A stretch of 64,000 nucleotides of DNA, taken from Pseudopedobacter sp035496935 (GTDB lineage Bacteria > Bacteroidota > Bacteroidia > Sphingobacteriales > Sphingobacteriaceae). This document shows, piece by piece, positions 26,706 through 36,107 of this stretch (position 1 is the first letter of the stretch; each line of letters starts with the position of its first letter). Below the pieces are notes generated by a model. That model made no database searches. It was not told the origin of the DNA and saw only the letters and a list, made by a program, of their open reading frames with translations. Location of the stretch: contig DATJED010000023.1 in assembly GCA_035496935.1 (NCBI GenBank), forward strand, positions 518,724 to 582,723. The letters are read 5' to 3'. Position numbers and translations under genes: made by a program.

Positions 26706-26752
26706 GTTGTTTATTATCAACAAATATAATTTAAATGATGATAATAAACAAC
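26706..26752 (-). promoter_or_regulatory. hipBA promoter and operator
   Basis: A perfect inverted repeat, GTTGTTTATTATCA (26706-26719) and TGATAATAAACAAC (26739-26752), 33 bp between like positions, i.e. three helical turns. The minus-strand -7 box TATATTTG (26728-26721) lies exactly between the arms, so a bound HipB pair would cover the promoter. Confidence 0.75.
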
Positions 26753-26805
26753 ATATAGATGATTTTCTACTTTAAGGGGATTATTATAATTATTATGGAC
26801 TTGCT

Positions 26806-26845
26806 GTTATTTCTCAATTCGCGAATCGACGAATTGAGAAATAAC
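26806..26845. promoter_or_regulatory. 40-bp operator-like inverted repeat, 16-bp perfect arms
   Basis: GTTATTTCTCAATTCG (26806-26821) and its exact reverse complement (26830-26845) with an 8-nt centre. It ends 31 nt before the HTH pseudogene start, just upstream of an imperfect -7 box (CATATTTG, about 26849-26856). A binding site for that HTH protein is likely. Confidence 0.65.
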
Positions 26846-26876
26846 CGTCATATTTGAATATGAAATTCATCAAGGG

Positions 26877-27397
26877 ATGCGCCCACATGACATTGTTGTA
26901 CTGTTAAAGGGCATCTGTTTAGAGAATAGCTGGATGAATAAAGATTTAGCCTCTGCTCTGTTTATCAGTAACTCCGAAATTAGCGAATCGCTAAACCGTT
27001 CAAAAATAGCGGGACTAATTTTCCACACAAAAAGAAAGTTTTTAGAAATGCACTGCTCAATTTCATTGAAAATGGACTTCCGTACGTATTTCCTGCGGAA
27101 GCGGGTGCTTTACCAAAAGGCTTCGCAACTGCACATAGCGCACCGATATTGAAGGATTTATTTCCATTCAAAGAAATATATGTATGGCCTTCCGCAGTAG
27201 GCAACACAAAAGGGCAAAGTATAAGTCCGCTTTATGCAAACCAAATAAAGGCGGTACAAAAAGACGAAAAATTATATGCAATGTTATCTTTATTGGATGC
27301 TATCCGTTTGGGACGGCCACGAGAACAGCAAAAAACTTTAGAAATTTTAAAACAATTATTTAAAAATGTCAATGCACCGGAACTTAATCCGAATTAG
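26877..27397 (+). pseudogene. Frameshifted HTH regulator/antitoxin of an AbiE-like pair
   Basis: Two overlapping frames encode one protein. The first (26877 on) begins MRPHDIVVLLKGICLENSWM and carries a winged-helix-like segment (NKDLASALFISNSEISESLN). The second runs on as KVFRNALLNFIENGL ... GFATAHSAPILKD to the stop at 27397. Restoring one T in the TTTT run near 27023 joins them smoothly into about 173 residues. I read it as the DNA-binding partner of the nucleotidyltransferase remnant that follows. A sequencing error is possible, but the downstream gene is also broken, which favours true decay. Confidence 0.7.
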
Positions 27398-27506
27398 AGC
27401 CGTTAACGAACTCAAAGATCTAGGTCAGGAGTTTGTGTTTGTTAGTGGAGCAACAGTTTAATTATATGCTACGGAACCAGCACTAACAGCGGAAAAAAAT
27501 TATATG
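27372..27506 (+). pseudogene. Remnant of a nucleotidyltransferase (AbiEii-like) toxin gene
   Basis: The frame from ATG 27372 reads MHRNLIRIRAVNELKDLGQE, then FVFVSGATV and a TAA stop at 27459. After the stop the same frame continues LYATEPALTAEKNYM and loses similarity. In intact relatives this is the N-terminal strand and helix before the G-G/S nucleotidyltransferase motif and the Asp pair, so the catalytic core is absent. It overlaps the upstream HTH frame by 26 nt, as in toxin-antitoxin operons. The Asp-rich active site and the rest of the gene have been deleted. Confidence 0.6.
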
Positions 27507-27782
27507 TTTTGGTTGAGTTGGCTAGTTTGTAATGATTACAGTCAGCTTGATGAAAATTGATGTTGTTAGGGTCGGATTCCAACTAACTCAGGTTAAGCAT
27601 GAACGATTTTCTTAATGCACTTATTTCTTTTAAATAAATTCTTAATTTTAGTTGAGTTGCATAAAAGAACCATTAAAAAAAGTTAAATCAACCCTTCATC
27701 TTTAAAAGAATTAATATACTTCAGGTGTAATCATCAATACTCTTTGGGCATTAGTATTGTTTTAAGACATACTAATATTTTC
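27507..27782. other. Noncoding stretch between decayed toxin and RND operon
   Basis: AT-rich with no open frame of interest. A weak hairpin (CAATACT ... AGTATTG, about 27738-27761) next to T-rich sequence could end the minus-strand kinase operon. The short string CTTTAAAAGAA (about 27699-27709) has a near match at 38612-38622. Confidence 0.5.
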
Positions 27783-29045
27783 CTAAAAACCTATCGTAAA
27801 GCGATGCAAGCCGTCAGCATAATTATAGGATAAACTTTGTTGGTGTAAAGAAGTTATTTTCGATGATATAGATAGTCCTAAGCCGTTACCGGTTTTTGCC
27901 AGGTCATGTTTAGAAAATCGTCTGAACAACTGCGAAGCATCAAAGGAATGCGGATTTCCGGAATTAATAAACTGCAACGATTTCTCATTTAAAACAATCT
28001 CAATATTTGAGGCATCTTTAGAATAGCTAATCGCATTAACCAATAAGTTTCTGATCAATTGATTATAAAGAAGTTTATTCCCTAATAAAGTTACCTTAGC
28101 GTTTATTTTAAACTTGATAGTTATTGATGTCGGTTCACTTAAAAACGAAAGTTCAGAAATGCTTTGCTCCACAAGTTCGATTACGCTAAACTCCTCGTCA
28201 AGCTGATACTGCCCATTATCCATCTTAACCAATAGAAGAAGGTTGATATTAAGCTTCTCCATCCCCGAAAGGGCTTTGTTCATCTCATCAATCAACAAAC
28301 TTTGTTCTTCTGAAAGCGTTTCTTGTTGCAGAAACAGCTCTAACTTGCTCTTGATAATCGCTAAAGGAGTCTGCAATTCATGAGAGGCATTCTCAGTGAA
28401 TTCTTTTTGTGCTATATAGGCTTCTCTAGATCTATGGGTCAAATCATTTATAGATGCTGTCAATTCATTAAACTCAGTAATCTTCAATTTCGTGTCCCAA
28501 GCTTTATCGCCTTTATCCAAATCATATATTGTAAGGTAATCCAAGACAGCTCTAAACGGTGTCCATATTTTTTTACTGATGTAATGATTGATGTAAAGTG
28601 AACCAGCGGTAAGAAATATAAGCAAGGTAACCAAGAGGCCTAAAACTGCCTGAATTAAATCATCTTTTTCTATCAGGGATGATTTGAATGCGATAATGTA
28701 CTCCCTATTTAGCAGTAATACCTTTTTCTCTAATACCCTATATTGTTCGAACTCATGGTTGGTTTTACTGTATTCTTCTACAGTATAAGGCTTTTTAGGG
28801 CTGATTTTATCGGTTGCAGGAGAAATGACAACGTCCCAATCCAAATCTTTCCATAGAATCAAATCCTCTTCAGAATCTATATGATTGGTATATTCTGGAA
28901 GCAATGTTGCTTGTTGCTCTAAAGACTCGTCAACGGAGTGTATAAATAATTGGTTTAAAACCACGTAGAATATTGGGATACTCAGCAATACCAGAATGAT
29001 TGAAAACGTGAGGGATTTTTGAGCGCTATAATTTAGTAATTTCAT
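27783..29045 (-). CDS. Membrane sensor histidine kinase of the RND operon
   Basis: The 420 residues have a membrane helix at about 14-34, a periplasmic sensor region of about 95 residues, a second helix at about 130-153, HAMP-like linker, HisKA with His222 (NASHELQTPL), and HATPase_c with NLLVNAISYS and the G box GNGLGLSIS. It should phosphorylate the response regulator encoded just upstream (4-nt overlap). It is the last gene of a transcript that starts with the TolC gene, so sensor and exporter are made together. The signal is unknown. A metal, bile-salt-like agent or membrane-active compound would be typical for such a neighbourhood. Confidence 0.92.
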   Translation of the reverse strand: MKLLNYSAQKSLTFSIILVLLSIPIFYVVLNQLFIHSVDESLEQQATLLPEYTNHIDSEEDLILWKDLDWDVVISPATDKISPKKPYTVEEYSKTNHEFEQYRVLEKKVLLLNREYIIAFKSSLIEKDDLIQAVLGLLVTLLIFLTAGSLYINHYISKKIWTPFRAVLDYLTIYDLDKGDKAWDTKLKITEFNELTASINDLTHRSREAYIAQKEFTENASHELQTPLAIIKSKLELFLQQETLSEEQSLLIDEMNKALSGMEKLNINLLLLVKMDNGQYQLDEEFSVIELVEQSISELSFLSEPTSITIKFKINAKVTLLGNKLLYNQLIRNLLVNAISYSKDASNIEIVLNEKSLQFINSGNPHSFDASQLFRRFSKHDLAKTGNGLGLSISSKITSLHQQSLSYNYADGLHRFTIGF

Positions 29046-29710
29046 GATTCGAGTTTGTAGCCTACCCCATATACGGTTTTTAAATGAGCACCACTATCGC
29101 CCAGTTTCTTTTTCAAATTTTTAATATGTGCATAAATTACATCAAAGTTATCGAGAAATATCGCTGACTCGCCAGAAATATGTTCGGCAATTGCATTTTT
29201 TGAAATTACTCGTCCTTTATTGGTTACCAAAAACAGATATAGTTCAAACTCTGTCTTCGTTAGTTCAATTATTTCTCCTTTAACATGAAAACTTTTTGCC
29301 TGTATATCTAATGCAGTATCCTTATAAATAACAACATGCTGACCGCTAAATCTACTTCTTCTAATCAATGACTGCATCCGAGCACCCAGTTCTGCCAAAT
29401 GAAACGGTTTTGATAAATAGTCGTCGGCACCTAAATTAAGTAAGAAAATCCGATCCTCTATAGAGTTTTTAGCGGAAATAATAATTACACCATCCATTTT
29501 ACCTAATTTTTTCAAATACGCTAATAAATGCAAGCCGTTACCGTCAGGAAGCATAATATCCAGTAAAATGCAGTCGTATTCAAACAAAGAAATCTTTTGT
29601 TTTGCCGAAATAAAATCAAAAGCAGTTTCGCATAAATAGTTTTCTTTCGAGAGATAAGACACCATGCTGTCAGATAATGGTTTTTCATCTTCTATGATTA
29701 ATATTTTCAT
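29042..29710 (-). CDS. OmpR-family response regulator
   Basis: A 222-residue protein with an N-terminal receiver (phosphoacceptor Asp51 in LLDIMLPDGNG, Lys in YLSKPF) and a C-terminal winged-helix Trans_reg_C domain (about 125-220, with LTKTEFELYLFLVTNKGRV). It overlaps the RND gene by 4 nt and the kinase by 4 nt, so transporter and regulators form one translationally coupled unit. The probable role is activation of its own operon, and perhaps of neighbouring PAP2, EamA and PepSY genes. Confidence 0.93.
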   Translation of the reverse strand: MKILIIEDEKPLSDSMVSYLSKENYLCETAFDFISAKQKISLFEYDCILLDIMLPDGNGLHLLAYLKKLGKMDGVIIISAKNSIEDRIFLLNLGADDYLSKPFHLAELGARMQSLIRRSRFSGQHVVIYKDTALDIQAKSFHVKGEIIELTKTEFELYLFLVTNKGRVISKNAIAEHISGESAIFLDNFDVIYAHIKNLKKKLGDSGAHLKTVYGVGYKLES

Positions 29711-32700
29711 GCCTCTTCAATTCTTGGTTTAATCATATTCAGTAGAGTTGGCAATACAATCAACAATAAAGGCAAGGCTACCACAAAACCACCTATCACT
29801 GCAATGGCTAAAGGCTGATGCAATTGTGCGCCAGTTCCAATTCCCAGTGCCAAAGGCGATAACGCAATAATTGCTCCTAAGGCTGTCATTAATTTTGGTC
29901 TTAACCGAGTACTGATGGCATAAATGACCGCTTTTTCCTGCTCCATCAGTAAAAGTGCATCAGAATATTGGAGGTAAGTAAAAATGGCATTTTCACCAAT
30001 AATTCCTACCATCATAATCAGCCCGGTATAACTGCCCACATTTAAGGGTGTGTTGGTTAAAAACAAAAAGATATAACTCCCCGATATTCCCAATACCGCA
30101 ACCAGTAAAATAATTCCCGCCACTCTAATGTCCCTGAAAAGGAAAAGCATGACCGAAAAAACCAGTAAACTGGACAAGCAAAGAATCAGTAAAAGTTCTT
30201 TAAATGATTGTTGCTGATCTGCATAAGCACCGCCATAACTAATGCTGTATCCTTTTTCTAGCGCAACTTCACTTTTTATTTTCTGCTGAATTTCTGAAAT
30301 GGTGCTACCTAAATCGCGGTTATCTAAACGGCTACTTACTACGCCCATGGTTTGCAAATCTTCTCGCTCTAATTCTGCCTCTCCTTTATTTATCCGGATT
30401 GTTGCAAATTCAGAAATTGGTTTTAGCGCTCCGTTAGGTAGAAAAATAGACATATTTTGCACATCGTTAAGTCCTTTGCTTGTCTGGGCATTAATAAAAC
30501 GGATGGGCGTAAGTTGCTGTTTATCGTAAATATTGCCACCGATATTTCCTTCTAGTCCGTTTTGGATTTGGTACTGAAAGTCAGCAGGAGAAATATTGTA
30601 TTGCGCCAATCTATTAAAATCGGGGAGAATAGTTACCGAAGGACCCGCAATTACCACTCCGTCAAAAACATCGGCAGTACCTTTTACATTTTCAACGATA
30701 TTGCCAATCTGTTTAGAATAAGCTTGAATTTTTTGTTGATCCGGACCAAAAACCTTGATCTCTATCGGCTGGACAGAACTCATTAAATCGCCTAACATAT
30801 CCCCAATTACCTGCCCAAAATCTATCCTTAATGCAGGTTGCGAATGTTCTACCTTTTCTCTGATTTCATCAATTACCTCGTCAGTAGCTCTACTTCTATC
30901 TTTTTTAAGCTGAATCAGATAATCTCCTCTGTTTGGCTCTGTTATAAAAAAACCCATTTGCGTTCCCGTTCTGCGGCTATAAGCTTGAACTTCTGGCACT
31001 TTTACAATCAGCTTTTCTACCTCTTTCAGCATCCTGTCGGTTTCGGCTAAAGTTGTGCCCGGTGGCGAATCATAGTCCAAAACGATACTGCCCTCGTCCA
31101 TTTCCGGTAAAAAGCCGGTTTCCAAATGAGGAAGAATTAAAATAACCGAGGCGACTAAAATCCCCATAAACACAAAACTGATGATGGGTTTACGGATAAA
31201 GTAGCCCACCCATTTTCTTTCTCTTACTTCATGCGCATTCTCTTTGGTTTCTCTTTTTTTACCGGTTTTGGTTAACAGCAAATAAACCACGGGCAATAAA
31301 ATCCAGGTGCTAAAAAACGAACATACCAGCGTGATAATCATCGTATTAGTCATCACTTTAAAATAAGCTCCAGCAACGCCACTCATCAAAATAAAAGGAA
31401 GAAAAATAACGATGGTGCTGATGGAAGCACCCACCATTGCTTTAAAAAGATAATTTATAGCTTTATGAACCAACACTTTCGTAGGTTCTTCAGGATGTTC
31501 TTCATGCGTCCGGTGAATTTGCTCCACAATCACAATGGCATCATCAATAATTAAACCTATGGCGGCGGCAATTGCGCCTAAAGTCATAATATTAAAGGTT
31601 TCTCCTGTAAAATAGAGGACAATCAGCGTAAGCGCTAAAGTTGTTGGGATGGTAATGAGGATGGTTAAACTGGCTTTCCACGATCTTAAAAAAAGAATCG
31701 CCACAAAAATGGCCAAAGCCAAGCCAATCCAAAGACTGTCCGTTACACTTTTAACGGCATCGTTCACAAAATCTGCTTGTACATAATAGGGTTTTATGGT
31801 TACATCTGGTGGTAAAATTTTTTCCAATTCGGCAACTTTAGTCGTCATCGCTTTAGAAACATCTACCAAATTGGCATTGGGCTGTTTAATTACTGCAATC
31901 AATAAACTTTCTTTCCCGTTTGCATTTACCTTAATGTATTCTTTTGCTTCATGCACTTCCACCGTGGCAATATCTTTTAACTGAATTGCCCGCTTTCCGT
32001 TGTTGCTCACCACCATATCGCCCAATTGCTTTGCATTGGTAATTTGTGCATCTGTAAGGGTGAGGTATAGCAATCGGTAATCTGCCAAGTAACCGTTTGA
32101 TTTTACAAAATTGGTTTCATTTAAAGCCTGAGCAATTTTGCTGGGATTAAGCCCCAGTTTGCTCATTTTATCGGGATTAAGGATTGCCCAATACTCTTTA
32201 GATTTTCCGCCAATAATGCGGATGTCGCTGGTTCCTTCTACTTGTGATAAAAAGGGTTTAATGGTGTATAAAGCCAGCTGTTTCATCTCTATTGGCGAAC
32301 GCTTTTTACTATTTAAAGAATAACCGATGATGGGCAAAATGGATGGATTCATCTTCTCCACCACAATATTTACATCCGCCGGCAATGAATTTCTGATTTG
32401 GTTAACGCGGGATTCTATCTGTTGTTGACTTAAATTGATGTCGGCTTTCCAATCTATAAAGGCAGAAATTTCGCAACTTCCACGGGTGGTGGTGCTCCTT
32501 ATTTTTATTAAATCGGGCACTTGCTTAATGGCGTTTTCTAAAGGGCGAGTAACGGCAACCGTCATCTGGCTTACCGGTTGTTGACCTGCATCTGCTATAA
32601 TTTTGATTTTAGGGAAGGTAATTTCCGGAAAAAGTGCGGTTTGCATTTTTTGGAAAGAGAAAACTCCGCCAACCAAAATAAGTAAAGCCAACACTAATAA

Positions 32701-32736
32701 TGGATTTTTATATTGATGAAAAAAGGATTGCTTCAT
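29707..32736 (-). CDS. RND-family efflux pump inner-membrane subunit
   Basis: The 1009 residues are typical for RND pumps: helix 1 at about 12-28, a large periplasmic loop, six helices, a second loop and six more helices. The proton-relay helix 4 reads GLIIDDAIVIVE (D398/D399), the double-Asp form of hydrophobe/amphiphile (AcrB-like) pumps, not the single-Asp DGA of CzcA-type metal pumps. The early motif LFPEITFPKI is shared with both. Thus drugs, detergents or lipids are likelier substrates than metals. It assembles with the adaptor and TolC protein encoded directly upstream in the transcript (3- and 2-nt gaps). Confidence 0.92.
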   Translation of the reverse strand: MKQSFFHQYKNPLLVLALLILVGGVFSFQKMQTALFPEITFPKIKIIADAGQQPVSQMTVAVTRPLENAIKQVPDLIKIRSTTTRGSCEISAFIDWKADINLSQQQIESRVNQIRNSLPADVNIVVEKMNPSILPIIGYSLNSKKRSPIEMKQLALYTIKPFLSQVEGTSDIRIIGGKSKEYWAILNPDKMSKLGLNPSKIAQALNETNFVKSNGYLADYRLLYLTLTDAQITNAKQLGDMVVSNNGKRAIQLKDIATVEVHEAKEYIKVNANGKESLLIAVIKQPNANLVDVSKAMTTKVAELEKILPPDVTIKPYYVQADFVNDAVKSVTDSLWIGLALAIFVAILFLRSWKASLTILITIPTTLALTLIVLYFTGETFNIMTLGAIAAAIGLIIDDAIVIVEQIHRTHEEHPEEPTKVLVHKAINYLFKAMVGASISTIVIFLPFILMSGVAGAYFKVMTNTMIITLVCSFFSTWILLPVVYLLLTKTGKKRETKENAHEVRERKWVGYFIRKPIISFVFMGILVASVILILPHLETGFLPEMDEGSIVLDYDSPPGTTLAETDRMLKEVEKLIVKVPEVQAYSRRTGTQMGFFITEPNRGDYLIQLKKDRSRATDEVIDEIREKVEHSQPALRIDFGQVIGDMLGDLMSSVQPIEIKVFGPDQQKIQAYSKQIGNIVENVKGTADVFDGVVIAGPSVTILPDFNRLAQYNISPADFQYQIQNGLEGNIGGNIYDKQQLTPIRFINAQTSKGLNDVQNMSIFLPNGALKPISEFATIRINKGEAELEREDLQTMGVVSSRLDNRDLGSTISEIQQKIKSEVALEKGYSISYGGAYADQQQSFKELLLILCLSSLLVFSVMLFLFRDIRVAGIILLVAVLGISGSYIFLFLTNTPLNVGSYTGLIMMVGIIGENAIFTYLQYSDALLLMEQEKAVIYAISTRLRPKLMTALGAIIALSPLALGIGTGAQLHQPLAIAVIGGFVVALPLLLIVLPTLLNMIKPRIEEA

Positions 32737-32739
32737 CTT

Positions 32740-33648
32740 TTAATGTTTAATTTTCACAAAAGCCGTGTCTGTCAAACCGTAATTGCCGGTCAATAATATT
32801 TTTTCTGAACCGGTGAATTTGGGCGATAAAATCTCTATTCTTTTATCATTTTCAATCCCTTTTTTTACCGGAATTTTCACAGCGGTACTGTCGTCAATCA
32901 TTTTCATTACCCAAAATTGTTGCTGACTTTCATCGGATAGTACACTTTCTTTAGGTAACGACGGAAATGAAGATGTACTTTTTGTGAGGAAGATATTGGC
33001 GATTAAATTTTCGGGTAAAGAAATCTGAGACGAAACTTTTATCAGTACTTGTTGCGTTTGTGTAACAGAATCTAAAGCGGGCATAATTTGAACAACAAAG
33101 CCAGCGATATTTCGGCCATCAGGCAGATGAATATTTACATTTTTATTTTTCGCCAAAAGCTGATTGTACTCATAAGGAAGATTCATTAAAAAACCAAAGC
33201 TACTTTTATCGGTTAACATTGCCAGTTGTTCGCCATCCTGTACATAATCGCCACTTTGGTGGTTAAGTTGTGAAATAAAACCACTTACTGGACTTCTAAC
33301 CTTGTTTAACCCCGAAAAATTAAACGAAGAATCTAGCTTGTTAATGGTGTTACCCAAGCTCTGGGCTTCCTTTGTTTTTAAAATAAACAATGTGCTTCCT
33401 TTGTCTACCGCTTGCCCCAATTTAACAGAAGAAGATTGGATATAGCCATTAATGGGAGCTTTGATCCCCACTTTTAAAAGATAAGTTGAAGTTGCACTCA
33501 ATGAAATTTCCTCATTTAAAGCAACATTCTCCGGCGACGTAACGGTTGCAGGTGTTACAATTTTATCTTCAGTAGTGGCTACCTTTTCTGAACCTCCGCA
33601 GGAAGAGAGCACTAGAACAGAAAGAGCCAAAATGGATAATATTTTCAT
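32740..33648 (-). CDS. RND efflux periplasmic adaptor (membrane fusion) lipoprotein
   Basis: A 302-residue lipoprotein with lipobox VLSSCGG (Cys17). It has a biotinyl-lipoyl-like hairpin fold (APINGYIQSSSVKLGQAVDK and VRSPVSGFISQLNHQSGDYV), a beta-barrel domain and a membrane-proximal end. It is shorter than AcrA (397), with an abbreviated coiled coil of about 25 residues, as seen in some Bacteroidota adaptors. It bridges the RND pump to the TolC-like channel. A 2-nt gap to the TolC gene and 3-nt gap to the RND gene. Confidence 0.9.
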   Translation of the reverse strand: MKILSILALSVLVLSSCGGSEKVATTEDKIVTPATVTSPENVALNEEISLSATSTYLLKVGIKAPINGYIQSSSVKLGQAVDKGSTLFILKTKEAQSLGNTINKLDSSFNFSGLNKVRSPVSGFISQLNHQSGDYVQDGEQLAMLTDKSSFGFLMNLPYEYNQLLAKNKNVNIHLPDGRNIAGFVVQIMPALDSVTQTQQVLIKVSSQISLPENLIANIFLTKSTSSFPSLPKESVLSDESQQQFWVMKMIDDSTAVKIPVKKGIENDKRIEILSPKFTGSEKILLTGNYGLTDTAFVKIKH

Positions 33649-33650
33649 AT

Positions 33651-34907
33651 TTAATTGATGGTAAAATAATGTAGCTGGTTGATGATTTGGAGCTGGTTAA
33701 TTTTATTTTGAACGATGCTTGTTCGTAAGTTTTGGTAATCTTTAACCGATAATAAAAAATCGGTAATGCGCACATCACCCGTACTTAGTTGCAGTGCGTT
33801 CGCATTAATTAACGTTTGCGAATAATTCAATTGTTTGTTTGCTTTGGCAATAAGCTCGTTATACTGCACAATCATTTTTTGCAATTGCCTTTTTTGCAGT
33901 TGATATTGCGACTGATAAAAATCCCGATAACGGTTTTGCGATTGTTGTTTAAGATTGATTTGGCTGATGTTTAGTTTTCTTAAACCACCATCGTATATAG
34001 GGATAGAAAGGTTTAGTCCAATAGAAACGCCAAAGTTTTTATAAGCTTGCGCTGGAAGCGAAGACTGATAACCTGCATCCGTAAAAATATTAAGCTTCGG
34101 TTTATAATTTAATGCGACCTGATTTAAAGCGTTTAAAGTCCTTAGACTGTCGATACTGTATTTTTGATAGAGAAGACTATTCTGAAAATCAGGGATATTA
34201 ATGTTTTGCAAAGGAACTGGCAAAAGTGTTTGGGAGCTGGTATCAGTAATACCACATAGATAATTTAATGCCGCAAAATCGTTTTTAAACTGATTTTGGT
34301 TTTGGAGAACAGTGAGCTGTTGTTGCTCTAAATTAACTTTAAACGCCAGATATTCGGTTTGTTTAAAAACCGAAGCTTGAGTCAGTCTTTTTAATAAGGT
34401 ATCCTGCTTTTGTAAAAGTGCCAGAGTTTCTTTGGAGAGTTCAAATAATTGCTGATTGCCCCAAGTGGTAATATATTGAGCGGATATACTCTTCTCCAGA
34501 TCAAGAATGCTCAAAGATCTTTGGTTCCCTAAACTGTCCCGGTTCAGTTGTAATCCTTTTATCAAAGTTTTTAACCTTGCCGAAGTAGTAATTTCTTTGC
34601 TAACCGTAATTAAACCACTTACTAATTGTCCGTTTGTAATAGCCGGATCATACCCAAAGCCTCTAATTACAGGAGCGTATAAAAGGTTTGATGAGGCATT
34701 TACCTGAGGTGAAAGTCCTGCTCTGATTTTCAAACTATCCAATGATAGTAAACTCAATTGGTTTTGAAAATCGTTTAATAAAGGACTGTTAGTTTTTGCC
34801 TGCTCTAAAAAGTATGGTAAGTCTTTTTGTTGCGCATAGGAACTTATACTATAGAATATGCTACAGGTAATCGCAAAACAAGCGTAAAACAGTTTAATAG
34901 ATTTCAT
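33651..34907 (-). CDS. TolC-family outer-membrane channel
   Basis: A 418-residue protein with signal peptide (MKSIKLFYACFAITCSIFYS ... YAQQ). Two repeats of the outer-membrane efflux domain, each with long amphipathic helices (heptad-rich segments around 140-220 and 320-400) and short barrel strands such as LNIFTDAGYQSS. It forms the trimeric exit duct of the tripartite pump. First gene of the five-gene operon TolC-adaptor-RND-regulator-kinase. The 76-nt gap upstream has no exact -7 box; AACTTTTG near the start is a one-mismatch candidate. Confidence 0.9.
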   Translation of the reverse strand: MKSIKLFYACFAITCSIFYSISSYAQQKDLPYFLEQAKTNSPLLNDFQNQLSLLSLDSLKIRAGLSPQVNASSNLLYAPVIRGFGYDPAITNGQLVSGLITVSKEITTSARLKTLIKGLQLNRDSLGNQRSLSILDLEKSISAQYITTWGNQQLFELSKETLALLQKQDTLLKRLTQASVFKQTEYLAFKVNLEQQQLTVLQNQNQFKNDFAALNYLCGITDTSSQTLLPVPLQNINIPDFQNSLLYQKYSIDSLRTLNALNQVALNYKPKLNIFTDAGYQSSLPAQAYKNFGVSIGLNLSIPIYDGGLRKLNISQINLKQQSQNRYRDFYQSQYQLQKRQLQKMIVQYNELIAKANKQLNYSQTLINANALQLSTGDVRITDFLLSVKDYQNLRTSIVQNKINQLQIINQLHYFTIN

Positions 34908-34983
34908 AAATTACACAAAAGTTTTTTTATACTGAGCGCTAAACTGCTTTCGAAACTCAAGCTTATCGTAATTCCTTCAAAAA

Positions 34984-35577
34984 TTAAGCACCGCACTCCA
35001 TCATCCCAATGTTCAACTCCTTAAATTTCTGCAATACATTTTTTCCATATTCAGTGAAGTACTGATGATTTCGCAATAAACCGCAATTCTGCCGACGCCA
35101 TTCCTCATCGGTGTAAAACCTGCCCAAACAAAGCTCCCACTCTTTCCTAAGTTTTTGCTCATGCAAATCATAATCTGTTCTGGCAAAGTGGAAAAAATCT
35201 GCATCACACAAAACTTCGGCTTCCAAAGTTTTCGGTTCTTGCGGATACTGGGTTGCTTTAATGCAATCTGTTATTTCGCAGATTAATTGCTCAGGAACAT
35301 TCATTTTCCTCAAAAAATCCGTTGCAATTTTGCAACTCTCCTCTTCATGTCCGGCATACGCAGAACTATAGCCACAGTCATGAAACCAAGCCGCCAGCAA
35401 CACCACCTCTTTTTTAAGTTTCGGGTAAGTGGAACGCCTGCACAGTTCCTCGGCAGAAAAAACCACCTCCTTTGTGTGTGAGTAGTTGTGAAATACAAGG
35501 TTGAGAGATAGCTCCTTTTTGATATAATTTGACACGAACTCGCCGGTTGATTCAATTATTGATTTAAGTGCCGTCAT
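34984..35577 (-). CDS. HD-domain phosphohydrolase
   Basis: The 197-residue soluble protein has the HD superfamily metal ligands in order: His in HNYSHTKEV, the HD pair in AAWFHDCGYS, His in GHEEES and Asp in LCDADFFHFA. HD proteins hydrolyse phosphate esters, often of nucleotides. The substrate cannot be told from the sequence. It is co-directional with the efflux operon but separated by 76 nt. It belongs to the island cargo. It lacks cyclase or synthetase domains, so a (p)ppGpp or cyclic-nucleotide role is only a guess. Confidence 0.85.
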   Translation of the reverse strand: MTALKSIIESTGEFVSNYIKKELSLNLVFHNYSHTKEVVFSAEELCRRSTYPKLKKEVVLLAAWFHDCGYSSAYAGHEEESCKIATDFLRKMNVPEQLICEITDCIKATQYPQEPKTLEAEVLCDADFFHFARTDYDLHEQKLRKEWELCLGRFYTDEEWRRQNCGLLRNHQYFTEYGKNVLQKFKELNIGMMECGA

Positions 35578-35693
35578 TATCTTTTTAGCTTAATGTAAAG
35601 CAACAATCTGAAGAGAATCTGAATTTGTATGATTTTTACCAATTTTGAAAAGCCAAACTAAAAAGGCTGTATATTAGCCTTAAACATTTACGT

Positions 35694-36107
35694 ATGTGGT
35701 GGATATATGCTTTATTGGCAGCGGTTTTTGCTTCGCTCACGGCCATTTTCGCTAAAATTGGCGTAAGTGGTGTAAACTCAGATTTGGCTACTGCCATCAG
35801 AACAATCATCATCCTGGTTCTGGCTTGGGCAATTGTTTTAGCTAGAGGCGAGTGGAAAGGCGTTGCAGTGCTGTCAAAGTATAATATGTTATTTCTTGTA
35901 CTTTCCGGATTGGCTACTGGCCTCTCTTGGATATTTTACTTTAAAGCATTACAACTTGGGGATGTGTCAAAAGTTGCCCCCGTTGATAAGCTGAGTGTAG
36001 CATTGACCATTGCATTATCTGTCCTGTTTTTAAATGAAAGCCTGACTTTAAAAACCGCTGTTGGTGCAATATTTATTGTAGCTGGAACATTGGTGATTGT
36101 TCTCTGA
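35694..36107 (+). CDS. Half-size EamA-family transporter (four-helix DMT type)
   Basis: A 137-residue membrane protein with a single EamA repeat: about four to five helices, the motif AIFAKIGVSG at the first helix and the C-terminal signature LNESLTLKTAVGAIFIVAGT. Full DMT exporters have two such repeats, so this one must dimerise or act as a partner. The small size is common among Bacteroidota EamA proteins, so it is not a truncation. Substrate unknown. It starts the plus-strand part of the cargo, followed by PAP2 after 113 nt. Confidence 0.85.
   Translation: MWWIYALLAAVFASLTAIFAKIGVSGVNSDLATAIRTIIILVLAWAIVLARGEWKGVAVLSKYNMLFLVLSGLATGLSWIFYFKALQLGDVSKVAPVDKLSVALTIALSVLFLNESLTLKTAVGAIFIVAGTLVIVL

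Noticed and set aside
27783..34907. The RND operon as a CzcCBA heavy-metal system
   Set aside because: Helix 4 of the pump has the double-Asp motif of drug pumps, and no His-rich metal-binding segment is seen in the adaptor or pump. A metal role is not excluded, but I did not name it so.
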